This document shows positions 1-8,834 of a DNA stretch of 64,000 nt, in pieces. Position 1 is the first letter of the stretch. Every line of letters begins with the position of its first letter. Position numbers and translations under genes: made by a program. This DNA comes from DAIPKP01 sp964545875. GTDB lineage: Bacteria > Synergistota > Synergistia > Synergistales > Aminiphilaceae. The DNA is taken from contig CAZJHH010000009.1 in the NCBI GenBank assembly GCA_964545875.1, positions 1-64,000 on the forward strand. The letters are read 5' to 3'. A model generated the notes under the pieces. The model was not told the DNA's origin and did not search any database. It saw only the letters and a list, made by a program, of their open reading frames with translations.

Positions 1-40
1 ATCCGAAGTCTGATGCTCTGTCCATTTGAGCTACCGGCGC
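1..40 (-). tRNA. tRNA-Arg (anticodon UCG), cut by window edge
   Basis: On the minus strand the 5' half of a tRNA is visible. It has a 7-base acceptor arm GCGCCGG, then TA, a D-stem pair GCTC/GAGC with a GG in its loop, and a 5-base anticodon stem TCAGA. The anticodon loop is CTTCGGA, placing TCG at positions 34-36, which decodes CGA (Arg). The 3' half lies outside the window, so stem pairing cannot be fully checked. Confidence 0.85.
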
Positions 41-59
41 CTGTTTTTTGCCGCGAAGT

Positions 60-88
60 ATTATAGCAGAAGGGTGGATAAAGAGAAA
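60..88 (-). promoter_or_regulatory. Probable promoter of the tRNA-Arg
   Basis: On the minus strand a perfect TATAAT (60-65) lies about 20 bases before the tRNA 5' end. It is 17 bases downstream of a weak -35 hexamer TTTCTC (83-88). Spacing and position suit a sigma-70-type stable RNA promoter. Confidence 0.55.
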
Positions 89-344
89 CCCTCTCTTCCG
101 GGAGGTTCATATCAAGGGCTTTCCGGCGGAAAACCGAGAGCATTCCGGTGTCTCTGGGAGCTTCATAAAGCCCCTCGCAAACGCTCGTTATTAAACTGCA
201 GAGGAGGGCACTTTCATGAGCGTTGCCCCAATTCGGCAAGAACACCACAGCTTGTAATCCGCCGATATCCTGCCGCCTTTTCTCCTCTTCAAAAAGGCAT
301 GGGGGATAACACTCCGCACCGTGGCATTCCATACTGAAAGCGGA
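89..344. other. Intergenic, nothing recognised
   Basis: Between the tRNA promoter and the 3' end of the hybrid kinase I see no supported gene, no strong hairpin and no repeat. Short open frames here lack ribosome-binding sites and family resemblance. Confidence 0.5.
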
Positions 345-3300
345 TCAAGGCTCCCGAGAAAGCACGCCCTCCCTCTCCACAAGCCGCCGCATCTCCTCGT
401 ATTCGTATCGCCGGAGCAGTTTGAGGAGATTTTCCGCCAGCCTGGGATTTTCCGGAGCGACTTCCTCACCTATGAGCTTTTCCAAACGAGACACTTCTCC
501 GGATTCCAGGGCGCTGTAAAAACGAGCCGCCGCTTCCGGAGAGATCGTTCCTGAGGGGTCACCCGAAGTCTCCAGAGCTGAAGGCTCTTCCTCTTGCGAG
601 GGAGTGTCTCCGTAGGCATAGCTAAGGTGGAGCAAGCGGCCCAACGTTTCAAGGAGCTCCTCTTCTATGAAAGGTTTTCGTATAAAGGCATCCGCCCCGA
701 GCCGAAGGACTTCATCACAGTCTTCCTCCGTAACGCTGGCACTCACCATCACAACGGGCATATGAGCGGTCTCGGGATTTCCCCGAATACGGCGAAGCAC
801 TTCGAGACCGTCCATGTTGGGCATTCTCCGATCAAGAAGAACTCCCTGGGGGCGGGTATGTTCCAAATATTTCATGGCTTCCACTCCGTCCACCGCCTCA
901 CCCACCCGAAACCCCACGTCCTTCAGAAGGTACCGCAGAAGATCTCGGTTGCTCTTCCGATCATCCACCACGAGAAGCAGCGGGGGATCTTCCGGAGAGA
1001 GAAGTCTGAGTATGGGAAGATGATGCGGTTCGTGACGGTATCCTTTTTCCAGGGTATGAACTTCTGCTGCCCGAAAGGTAAACATGCAGAGAGCTCCTCC
1101 TCCGGGAACGTTTGACAGCACGAGGTCGCCCCCCATGAGCCGGGCATAGTGCCGGCTTATGGGAAGCCCAAGTCCGGTACCGCCTCTTTCGATTCCCTCC
1201 CGGGTCTGCTCGAAGGGCTCGAAAATTTTTTCCAGCTCCCCCTCGGGAACTCCCGGTCCGGAGTCCCAGATCTTGAAGAGAATTTGCCTTTGCCGGGCTC
1301 CGGGGGATTCGCTCTCAACCTCGAAGAGAATTCTTCCTCGGGAGGAAAATTTGACCGCGTTACCGAAAATGTTAAAGAGTACCTGGCGCACCTTTTTTTC
1401 ATCTCCCAAGAGATACCGCGGAACTTCAGGATTACGGGAAATCTCCAGCAGGATATCCTTGCGCTCCATTTCCGGGCGAAAGAGATTTTCCATGTGGGAG
1501 AGCATTCCATGGAGGTCGAAGGGGCTTTCCTCCAGATCTACCCGTCCCGCTTCGATTTTGGACATTTCCAGGATATCACTGATGAGATGCAGAAGATGAT
1601 CCCCGCTCTTTCTGATGGTTTCCACAAATTCCCCCTGATTTTCCGAAAGGGAAGGATCCCGTTTCATGAGCTGGGCGTAGCCGAGGATGGCGTTCAGAGG
1701 CGTACGGATTTCGTGGCTCATATTGGCGAGAAAGACGCTTTTCGCCCGGTTGGCGGACTCCGCCCGGATTCTCTGTTCCTCCAGTTTGAGTTCCACCTTC
1801 TGCCGTTCCGACACTTCTCCGGCAAGTTTCCGGTTCCAGAAAAGCACGAAAACCACAAAGGCAAATCCCACACCAAAAACTCCGAAAAAGACGCTCCAGA
1901 TTCTCTGCCAGTTTATGTACCCCGGAATGGGCCGGGTGGTCCATTTGTCAAGAATAAGTTCTTTTTCGTTTTCCGTAATGGAGTCCAGAAGACGATTGAG
2001 AATCGGTACGAGAGGAGCAAGTTCGCGGCGTACTCCCATGCTCAGCAGATCCATGTAGGGAGTGGGAGCCACGATCTGAAGAGAATCGAGGCCAAGGAAT
2101 TTTATGTAGTAGGAGAGAACCAGGTTGCTTTGAACCACCCCATGTACCTGTCTCCGATGGAGGGCCGTGAGGGCTTTCCGAATATCCGGAAAAATTTCAA
2201 ACCGGATGTCCGGATATTCCTCCCTAAGAACCGCATTTACCGCATATCCCGCCACCAGCCCCACGGTTTTGCCTCGCAGGGAGCGAAGGCTCCCGATGTA
2301 ATCTCCGTCCTTGCGGGCCGCAATGACCAGGGGCATGCGGATATAGGGGTTGGTAAAGGTAAGAAATCTCCGGCGTTCGAGAAGATCGTTGAGTCCCGGC
2401 ACGAGATCCACCTCTCCCTTTTGAGCCTGCTCCATGGTATCGCTCCAGGAACGTGTTCCCACATATTCCAGGGAAATCTGAAGATCCTTCTGAATGAGCG
2501 CGAGATAATCCGAAACGATTCCCTCGTGGGTTCCCGAATCTCCCCAGAACTCCAGGGGAGGCCAGTCGGGGTCGATGCCGATCCGTAAAGGCTCCACGCT
2601 CTTGAGCCATTCTCTTTCGTGAGGAAAAAGCCGAAATTCCTGGGTTATACCGTAATCGTAATACCCTCGCAGGGCTGCCTGCTTCTGGCTTTCATCGATT
2701 TTCCCTATGTATGAGTTCAGGATTCCCTCAAGCACCTCGTTTTTCTGGGAAACCCCAAAGGAAAGAAAAAGAGGGGAAAGGGTTTCATCGTTGAAAATAC
2801 GAAGATTCGTTATATTATGATCCTTCATGATGGACGAAGCCGTAAGGAGATTTCCGATATAGAGATCCGCCTCTCCCCGGGAAACCCCCAGAAGGGCCTC
2901 CTTGGCCGAGGGATACTCCCTCTTCTCCGAGAGGGGATGCCCCTCGCTGACGAGATTCCGGAAATAGGGAGAAGTGTCCACCGCCACAACCATATCTTTG
3001 GTATCGCTCAAAGAGCCGACCTCTTTTCGAGGATTCCGCACCACCATCACATGGGGCACTGAAAGATAGGGAGAGCTGTACAAGAGCCCTTCGGACTGGG
3101 CAGACAGGGGCTGTATCAGGGGAAGCAGATCCACCTTCCCTTCTCGAAGGGCCTCTGCTCCATCAGGTACATTCTCCGACACTGCAACCACGGCAACTCC
3201 AAGGCTTTTCTGCATTTCCTGAAGCATTTGCGCCACATATCCCCGAGGAACTCCCTGGGCAGAAATCTGCCAAAAAGGCGGAAGGTCATGGCTTATAACG

Positions 3301-4259
3301 AAAACCTTCAACGGAGAGTGTTCTTCCAGCCAACGGCTCTGCTCGGGACTCAGCGACGGAGGGGAGCGCATTTCCAGCGGAAAAGTCAGCCATTGGCGAA
3401 GAAGGTTATCATAGGTCTCTTCGGGAACCCCCTGCATGGCCCGGTTGCAAATCGCAGCAAGTTCCGGCCAATCCTCTCGAATTCCCATGTGAAGTTTTCC
3501 CAGGAAATCCAGAGGGGAGTTCTGCATATGCCGGATAGCGAGCTCCGGAAAAAAAGAATGCCTCAGAAGGTACTCCAGAACCTCCCGCTGATCCACATAC
3601 CCCGAGGCATCTCCCCGGGAAAGCGCCCTCAGAGCTTCGAGAGGAGAGGAAACGTAGAGAAGAGAATCCTGAGAATAAAGGGTTTCAAGTACTTTAGTGG
3701 TGCCGTATCCCGGAATCACCGCAAGCGGCCCGGATAGCTCCGAAAGAGACGACGGAAAAAGATCCCGAGAACAGGCCAGCAGGACGGAGCTTTCAAAATA
3801 GGGTTTCGTGAAGAGAATGAGGTTTTCTCTTTCGGGAATTCTCCAGATTCCGGGAAGCAGATCCACCTCTCTCTCCCGGAGCAGGCCCAGCAGATCCTCC
3901 CAGGAGTCCCTCGGAACGGGGGTAAGGGACATCCCCATGGTGGCGGCAAGGTTTTCCAGATAGGCCCATGCAAATCCCCGGATCTGGAGGTTTGTTTCCG
4001 TGGTAAAGGGAGGCCAGTTTCGTAAAACCCCCACCCGAAGAGGAATGCTCTCGCGCCCCTCAAGCCATTCCAAAAGATTCGCAGGCAGGCCGTTCCGAAA
4101 GGCCTTTTGCCCCAAAGGAAGGATTTCCTCCCCCGAAACGGACGTACCGGGGACGCAAAAAAGACATGCCAGGATTACCCCGAAAAAAAGCGGAGCTTTC
4201 CGAAAGCGTACGGCACGGAAGGATTCGAAAAAGAAACCCCCTAAACCTCGTTCTCTCAT
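345..4259 (-). CDS. Hybrid sensor histidine kinase with three periplasmic solute-binding domains (BvgS/EvgS-like)
   Basis: A 1304-residue membrane sensor kinase. After an N-terminal signal/anchor (about residues 20-42) come three bacterial type-3 solute-binding domains in tandem, at about 70-295, 313-545 and 555-780; each opens with a strand plus a D/N-x-PPF/L motif. One transmembrane helix follows (about 786-808). Next are a HisKA domain with MSHEIRTPLN (phospho-acceptor His849), a HATPase domain with N, G1 and G2 motifs (about 950-1065), and a receiver domain (about 1094-1212) with acceptor Asp1143 in LLDRRMPNMDG and the conserved Lys in RKPF. The start at 4259 has GGGAGG just upstream and gives a sensible signal peptide; the longer open frame does not. 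No separate response regulator or DNA-binding partner is adjacent. The ligand is unknown; amino-acid-like compounds are likely from the domain family. BvgS-type kinases usually have two such domains, so three is unusual. Confidence 0.93.
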   Translation of the reverse strand: MRERGLGGFFFESFRAVRFRKAPLFFGVILACLFCVPGTSVSGEEILPLGQKAFRNGLPANLLEWLEGRESIPLRVGVLRNWPPFTTETNLQIRGFAWAYLENLAATMGMSLTPVPRDSWEDLLGLLREREVDLLPGIWRIPERENLILFTKPYFESSVLLACSRDLFPSSLSELSGPLAVIPGYGTTKVLETLYSQDSLLYVSSPLEALRALSRGDASGYVDQREVLEYLLRHSFFPELAIRHMQNSPLDFLGKLHMGIREDWPELAAICNRAMQGVPEETYDNLLRQWLTFPLEMRSPPSLSPEQSRWLEEHSPLKVFVISHDLPPFWQISAQGVPRGYVAQMLQEMQKSLGVAVVAVSENVPDGAEALREGKVDLLPLIQPLSAQSEGLLYSSPYLSVPHVMVVRNPRKEVGSLSDTKDMVVAVDTSPYFRNLVSEGHPLSEKREYPSAKEALLGVSRGEADLYIGNLLTASSIMKDHNITNLRIFNDETLSPLFLSFGVSQKNEVLEGILNSYIGKIDESQKQAALRGYYDYGITQEFRLFPHEREWLKSVEPLRIGIDPDWPPLEFWGDSGTHEGIVSDYLALIQKDLQISLEYVGTRSWSDTMEQAQKGEVDLVPGLNDLLERRRFLTFTNPYIRMPLVIAARKDGDYIGSLRSLRGKTVGLVAGYAVNAVLREEYPDIRFEIFPDIRKALTALHRRQVHGVVQSNLVLSYYIKFLGLDSLQIVAPTPYMDLLSMGVRRELAPLVPILNRLLDSITENEKELILDKWTTRPIPGYINWQRIWSVFFGVFGVGFAFVVFVLFWNRKLAGEVSERQKVELKLEEQRIRAESANRAKSVFLANMSHEIRTPLNAILGYAQLMKRDPSLSENQGEFVETIRKSGDHLLHLISDILEMSKIEAGRVDLEESPFDLHGMLSHMENLFRPEMERKDILLEISRNPEVPRYLLGDEKKVRQVLFNIFGNAVKFSSRGRILFEVESESPGARQRQILFKIWDSGPGVPEGELEKIFEPFEQTREGIERGGTGLGLPISRHYARLMGGDLVLSNVPGGGALCMFTFRAAEVHTLEKGYRHEPHHLPILRLLSPEDPPLLLVVDDRKSNRDLLRYLLKDVGFRVGEAVDGVEAMKYLEHTRPQGVLLDRRMPNMDGLEVLRRIRGNPETAHMPVVMVSASVTEEDCDEVLRLGADAFIRKPFIEEELLETLGRLLHLSYAYGDTPSQEEEPSALETSGDPSGTISPEAAARFYSALESGEVSRLEKLIGEEVAPENPRLAENLLKLLRRYEYEEMRRLVEREGVLSREP

Positions 4260-4415
4260 GAAAATGCCTCCCTCACGCGTTTCCGTTCTCGTCACGCCCC
4301 GGGAAAAACGATGATGCGGGAATTTTCCCTCATTCATCGCTTCTCAAGAGAAAGATGCCGCGTTCTCGCACTTTTAGCATACTCTCATGGAATTCTTTCG
4401 AAAAGATGCTCTTTC

Positions 4416-5543
4416 TTACTGAGACTTCCCTCGGCAGAGTACGGGCCACCGAACCTCCACCCTTCCCCGGCGGATGCCGTGAATGTACTCGTAGAGGTTT
4501 GTGGTGGGGCACGCATGGTTGGGAATGATCTCCATCCGATCCCCGATGACAAAGGAAAGAGAACTCCCTTCGGGAATGTCGAAGGAAGCATGCTCATCGG
4601 ACATACGGTTGAGAAATATTTCCGGATGCTCCTTGAGGCGCCCGCGTCCCTCCGCGGCGGTGATGCCATGAGACTGGGCGTAGTAGGTAAAGGCCTTGGT
4701 TCCTCCATCCACCACCACCCGTTCCGGCGTGGGGCGGCTGATGACGGTGACCAGCACCGTTTGGGCGCAGTGCTCGTAGGTTCCCAGTACCTGGGCCTGA
4801 TCCGCATCCATAAAAATGTGCGTTCCCGGGCGAATTTCGGTAATTCCCGGAAGAACCTCCCCCACCAGAAGGGAAGGGGTGGAACCTACGCTGATTTCTC
4901 GCATTTCTATTCCGGAAGAATCGAGGAGCTCGGCGGTCTGAAGCATGGCCTTCTGGCTTTCCTCGAAAATACGGCGGACTTCATGGGAATTCGAGGCATC
5001 GTAGCTCTGTCCGTCGTGGGTATAGATTCCCCGGAGCGAGAGCCCCGGAGCGGCACAAACCTCCCGGGCGAGGGCCAGGGCAGGTTCTCCCGGAGCCACG
5101 CCGGTGCGGGGATCCCCGGTTTCCACATCGATCATGACATCAAGGGGGTTTGAAGGATCTTGGAAAAATTCTCCCAGCATGCGGACATGCTCCGGATGAT
5201 CCACTCCCACCGCCAGACGGGAAATTCCGGAATGCAGAGCCTTGAGACGCCGCAGCTTCAGGGGCCCCACGATTTCGTTGGCGATAAAGATGTCCTCAAG
5301 CCCTTCGGCGGCCATGACTTCCGCCTCTCCCAGCTTGGCCACGGTAATGCCTCGGGCTCCGAAACGCACCTGAAGCTTCGCAAGCTCCGGAGTGCGGTGG
5401 GTTTTCGTATGAGGCCGAAGTTTCACGCCCCAGACATCTGCCCGGGCCTGCATGGACCGCAGATTTTCTTCCATCCTGTCCAAATCCACCAAGAGCGCCG
5501 GAGTATCGATCTGCGCTACCGTCTCGGGTCTTTCGTTTCGCAC
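4416..5543 (-). CDS. Fold-III PLP enzyme, D-threonine aldolase / D-serine dehydratase-like
   Basis: A 375-residue protein of the alanine-racemase-N (fold III) class. The N-terminal motif IDTPALLVDLDRMEENL and PHTKTHRT carry the predicted PLP-binding lysine (Lys47). The C-terminal NHACPTTN resembles the His/Cys metal site of D-serine dehydratase-like proteins. By family it would cleave or dehydrate a D-beta-hydroxy amino acid; the exact substrate cannot be read from sequence. It starts with GTG, with GGAGG 8 bases upstream, and overlaps the end of the upstream nitrilase-like gene by 28 bases, so the two are probably translationally coupled. The kinase gene follows 156 bases downstream without an evident terminator. 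Confidence 0.85.
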   Translation of the reverse strand: MRNERPETVAQIDTPALLVDLDRMEENLRSMQARADVWGVKLRPHTKTHRTPELAKLQVRFGARGITVAKLGEAEVMAAEGLEDIFIANEIVGPLKLRRLKALHSGISRLAVGVDHPEHVRMLGEFFQDPSNPLDVMIDVETGDPRTGVAPGEPALALAREVCAAPGLSLRGIYTHDGQSYDASNSHEVRRIFEESQKAMLQTAELLDSSGIEMREISVGSTPSLLVGEVLPGITEIRPGTHIFMDADQAQVLGTYEHCAQTVLVTVISRPTPERVVVDGGTKAFTYYAQSHGITAAEGRGRLKEHPEIFLNRMSDEHASFDIPEGSSLSFVIGDRMEIIPNHACPTTNLYEYIHGIRRGRVEVRWPVLCRGKSQ

Positions 5544-7093
5544 GCTGGAACCTCCTCTTCAAAACATGCGGCATATTGTCCGGGATTTCGATGCCGGATG
5601 GCGTCGGTACCGGGAACAAACTCCTTGAGCCGCGCCAGGGAAACAAAGGCTGACCCCAAAACCGCCTGATCCCTTTTTTCGAGTCCCCGGGCAAGCTGCT
5701 CCCCTCCGGGACCGAAAAAAACGGCTCCGCTCTTCTCACCTGCGAGAGCCACGAAGATGCGATTTTCCGCAGCCCGGGTGCGGGCACAACGGAAAAGCGC
5801 ATCTTTATCGGCGGTTCCGCCTCCCCAAAGAAGAATATCCGCTCCTTCGAGAGCCGCGGCCCGGGGGTACTCGGGCACCTCTCCCCGATTTCCCCAAAGC
5901 AGGGCAAAACGCCCCCAGGAGCATGAAAAAAGCTCCACTCCGGGAACCTCCGGAAGAGGCGCGAGCTCCTCTCCTCCCACGAGAACCAGGGAGCATTCCT
6001 CCTCCCCTTTTTCGAAGCGGCATGCCAGGATAAGATTCGGATAGAATCCCGAAAGTTTCCGTAGTCTTTTTTCGACGACATTCGGAGCTTCGGAGGAACT
6101 TCGCTTTTCCGTAAAGGGGGGAAGAAGCACGAGGGAAGCCCCTTGGGCATGGAGATCCCAAAGGGCCCTTTCCAGCCATTCCGGGCTATCCGGGGAACTC
6201 CAGTCTTTCTGCACCATTCCCACCAGAACGAGGGCATTTTCGGCCTTGCGGGGAGATTCGAGGATGGTGCCATCCCGGACTTCCCCCAGAAAATGCCAGA
6301 TCTTACGGGGAAAGGAGATCTCTCTCCGGGCTTGCCGGGCCGAAGAGGGATCCACCTCGCCATACAGTATCTGCTCTTGAGGATTCCTGGCCTGGCACAG
6401 AAGCTCTCCCCGGGGATTCCAAAGAGAGCTTCTCCCGCAGTAGAGCACCGCATCCCGCTCCAAACCCACCTTATTCGCCATGGCGAGATAGACCCCGTTT
6501 TCCCGGGCCCGGCTGGAAAGAATGAACTCCACCTGCTGGTTCGTGGCCGCGGCCAGATCTCCCCCCGCAGAGACGAGGTTTGCCCCGTCCAGAATCAGCC
6601 AGGCTCCCTGACGAACCAGAGTACGGGTGATTTCGGGTATCCGGGCATCCGCACAGACGAGAAGCCCCACCTTGCCCCAGGGGGTGTCCAGAGCTTGCAC
6701 GGTCTCTCCCGGAGTAAACCAGAGCCTGTCGAAGTGCCAGAGGAAGCGCTTGTCCCCCCGGCCGAGTTCTTCCCCCCGGGGGCCGAAAAGAACCAGGGAG
6801 TTGTAATATCTTTCGGAACGCACCGTAAGCATTCCCGCGGCAAGGCCAATGTGCCGTTCCCGGGATTTTCGAGAAAAGACCTCCCAAACCCCCCGAGAAC
6901 GGGCAGCCACCTCTTCGGGGGATCGCTCCCGAAGCCATGGACCGAGGACATACCCCGGCCACACCGCTTCGGGAAGAAGCACCAGATCCGCTCCCTCCGA
7001 AGCGGCCTCATCCACCCTTTCCAGGGCATCTTCGAGGGCGAAGGATTCTTCTTCCGTGCTCCGAGCCTCCATCTGCACACAGGCGATACGCAT
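5516..7093 (-). CDS. Tandem carbon-nitrogen hydrolase (nitrilase superfamily), second copy degenerate
   Basis: A 525-residue protein with two nitrilase-like halves. The first half (about 1-280) has the full Glu-Lys-Cys triad: Glu42 in LLPEAVWPG, Lys115 in GDKRFLWHF and Cys147 in LLVCADARIPE, so it should hydrolyse an amide, carbamoyl or nitrile bond. The second half (about 300-515) keeps the fold signature, but the Glu position reads LLPPFTEK and the Cys position reads LLWGNRGEVPE, so it is predicted inactive. The start at 7093 (MRIACVQ) matches the family N-terminus. It is coupled to the downstream D-amino-acid-type PLP gene, which suggests joint breakdown of a D-amino-acid derivative (inference). 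Confidence 0.88.
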   Translation of the reverse strand: MRIACVQMEARSTEEESFALEDALERVDEAASEGADLVLLPEAVWPGYVLGPWLRERSPEEVAARSRGVWEVFSRKSRERHIGLAAGMLTVRSERYYNSLVLFGPRGEELGRGDKRFLWHFDRLWFTPGETVQALDTPWGKVGLLVCADARIPEITRTLVRQGAWLILDGANLVSAGGDLAAATNQQVEFILSSRARENGVYLAMANKVGLERDAVLYCGRSSLWNPRGELLCQARNPQEQILYGEVDPSSARQARREISFPRKIWHFLGEVRDGTILESPRKAENALVLVGMVQKDWSSPDSPEWLERALWDLHAQGASLVLLPPFTEKRSSSEAPNVVEKRLRKLSGFYPNLILACRFEKGEEECSLVLVGGEELAPLPEVPGVELFSCSWGRFALLWGNRGEVPEYPRAAALEGADILLWGGGTADKDALFRCARTRAAENRIFVALAGEKSGAVFFGPGGEQLARGLEKRDQAVLGSAFVSLARLKEFVPGTDAIRHRNPGQYAACFEEEVPACETKDPRR

Positions 7094-7354
7094 GGCATGA
7101 TCTCCTTCTCTATTGGAAAAAATCGGCGTCGTACGCTCCAATTGCGGCATGCTTTTCAGGTACACCCTATCATCCTTCCCGGAGGGAAGAAAGATTTTTT
7201 TGTTTTTTCCCTGAAAGAATCCCCGTTCTTCTTCTCGAATCGCTCATGGAGGGAGGTCTGGTAACCATAGAAAAAATCCAGGTACTCGCATACCGCTCCT
7301 CCAAAGAAGAGCCTCAAGGATTGGATCAACCCTAAAGAACCTCGTAGGGTTACG
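7094..7354. other. Intergenic region upstream of the nitrilase-like gene
   Basis: About 260 bases between the nitrilase-like start and the terminator of the aldo/keto reductase. It should hold the promoter for the two-gene unit. I could not pick a convincing -35/-10 pair and see no gene. Confidence 0.4.
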
Positions 7355-7402
7355 AAAAACCCCGGAAAGGCATTGAGGAGTATCCTCAACTCTCCGGGGC
7401 AT
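7355..7402 (-). terminator. Terminator after the aldo/keto reductase
   Basis: On the minus strand CCCCGGA ... TCCGGGG encloses a second inner pair TTGAGG/CCTCAA and is followed by TTTTT. It sits about 30 bases past the stop at 7434. Confidence 0.8.
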
Positions 7403-7433
7403 ATACGTTCCGATTTTTAATTATTTGCCATCC

Positions 7434-8462
7434 CTATTTTCCGGGAACATGCTCGGCGTAAAATTTTTCGTACTCCTCAAGATTTTTTTCAAGAAGTGCC
7501 GGAGTGTCCAACCCGTAGGGGCATCGGCTCTTACAGGCATCGCAGTGAATGCAGTTACGGATTTTTTCCATCTTGGCCTTCCACTCGGGAGTTACGTAGG
7601 TCTGCCAGGGCATGCGCCGCAGAAGGTAGATCATCCGAGCCGCCTGGGGAATATCGATCTCCGCGGGACAGGGAAGGCAGTACCCGCAGGCGCGGCAGAA
7701 GTTGCCCCCCAGCTCCTGACGGTCTTTGTGGATCTCCCGCATGAGGGCCTCATCCAGCACGGGAGGCGAGGCCTCCAGGGCAAGGAATTCGTCCAGCTCC
7801 CACTCGTGCTGAATTCCCCAGATGGGCACCACGTTGGAGTACTGCCGGAGAAAGGCGAAGGGAAGTGCCGGATTGGTGATAATTCCTCCGGACATGCCTT
7901 TCATGGCGATAACCCCCACATCATGCTTTCGGGCCACTTCGATGAGGGAAAGATCCTTTTCGGAGGAGAGGTGATTCAAGGGAAACTGCACCGTGTCATA
8001 GAGTCCCGAAGCCGCGGCCTCCAGGGCCACGTCCACGCTGTGCGTGGTAATGCCGATACAGCGGATTTTTCCCTGTTCCTTGGCCTTGACCATGGCATCA
8101 TAAAGGCCATCGGGCTCTCCGGGAGCATGGACCTTGTTCGCCAAGTGGAGCTGATGAATATCGATGTAATCGGTTTTCATGCTCCGGAGACTTATTTCGA
8201 GGTGTTCCTCCAGAACCTTGGCATCCTTGGCGTGAGATTTCGTGGAAAGAACCATCTTTTCCCGAACGTCTGCCAAGGCATATCCGATCTTCTCTTCGCT
8301 ATCCGTGTACATCCGGGCAGTATCCACGTAGTTGATCCCTTTTTCGTAAGCCTTGCGGAGAATGGTACGGGCCGTCTCAAAATCCACTCTCTGTATAGGC
8401 AGGGCACCGAAACTGGTGCGGGTTACGTAAAGTCCTGTTTTTCCAAGACGAATGCTTTCCAT
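7434..8462 (-). CDS. Aldo/keto reductase with C-terminal 4Fe-4S ferredoxin domain
   Basis: A 342-residue oxidoreductase. Residues 1 to about 260 form the aldo/keto reductase barrel: LGKTGLYVTRTSFGALPIQ, then DTARMYTDSEEKIG with the catalytic Asp/Tyr pair, and STKSHAKD with the catalytic Lys. The C-terminal part carries cysteine clusters (CRACGYCLPCP, then CIHCDACKSRCPYG) expected to bind iron-sulfur clusters. Such fusions are common in anaerobes and reduce an unknown carbonyl using NAD(P)H or ferredoxin. The start at 8462 has GGAAG upstream and matches the family N-terminus; longer starts add non-homologous residues. Confidence 0.9.
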   Translation of the reverse strand: MESIRLGKTGLYVTRTSFGALPIQRVDFETARTILRKAYEKGINYVDTARMYTDSEEKIGYALADVREKMVLSTKSHAKDAKVLEEHLEISLRSMKTDYIDIHQLHLANKVHAPGEPDGLYDAMVKAKEQGKIRCIGITTHSVDVALEAAASGLYDTVQFPLNHLSSEKDLSLIEVARKHDVGVIAMKGMSGGIITNPALPFAFLRQYSNVVPIWGIQHEWELDEFLALEASPPVLDEALMREIHKDRQELGGNFCRACGYCLPCPAEIDIPQAARMIYLLRRMPWQTYVTPEWKAKMEKIRNCIHCDACKSRCPYGLDTPALLEKNLEEYEKFYAEHVPGK

Positions 8463-8543
8463 ATGATTGAACTTCCTTTCTATCCGATCCATCCGGCAAA
8501 AATAGCCGCTCCGAGAGAGGCTTTCAGATTTTTCGAAGACACT

Positions 8544-8580
8544 AAAAAACCTCCGGATCCTTAGGGAGCCGGAGGTTTTC
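8544..8580 (-). terminator. Terminator of the YjfB/metalloprotease unit
   Basis: On the minus strand CTCCGG and CCGGAG pair around a 12-base loop, extended by AAAAC/GTTTT, followed by a T run. It lies immediately after the stop at 8586. Confidence 0.85.
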
Positions 8581-8585
8581 AAGGG

Positions 8586-8765
8586 TTAGCCGACGATGTT
8601 CATGTTACCGCCAATTCCCATGCTCGCGGCGCTTTCCATAAGTTGCAGGAGCATTTGCCCCTGTACTTCCATAAGATCCATGGTTTTGGAAGCCACCGCA
8701 GTGTTGATCTGAACACCTAGGGCTGCCTGCTGAGATTGCACAGCGTCGCTCACAAGCTCCATCAT
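8586..8765 (-). CDS. YjfB-like putative motility protein
   Basis: A small 59-residue protein, MMELVSDAVQSQQAALGVQINTAV..., rich in Gln, Met and Ala and ending in a Gly-rich tail. This is the pattern of the YjfB putative motility family, whose role is not established. The start at 8765 is chosen because a perfect AAGGAGGTGA lies 8-14 bases upstream; an upstream ATG at 8801 would put that site inside the gene. It follows the metalloprotease-like gene by 69 bases and shares its terminator, so the two look co-transcribed. Confidence 0.75.
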   Translation of the reverse strand: MMELVSDAVQSQQAALGVQINTAVASKTMDLMEVQGQMLLQLMESAASMGIGGNMNIVG

Positions 8766-8834
8766 CGTCGTCGTCACCTCCTTGATTTCAGTATCGTCCA
8801 TACGAGGCGAAACGTAAAGGATCTTCCCCGAAAT

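Noticed and set aside
1149..2588. Long plus-strand open frame (479 codons) inside the hybrid kinase
   Set aside because: Antisense to a gene with complete kinase motifs; no ribosome site or family resemblance. GC-rich codon use opens long antisense frames here.
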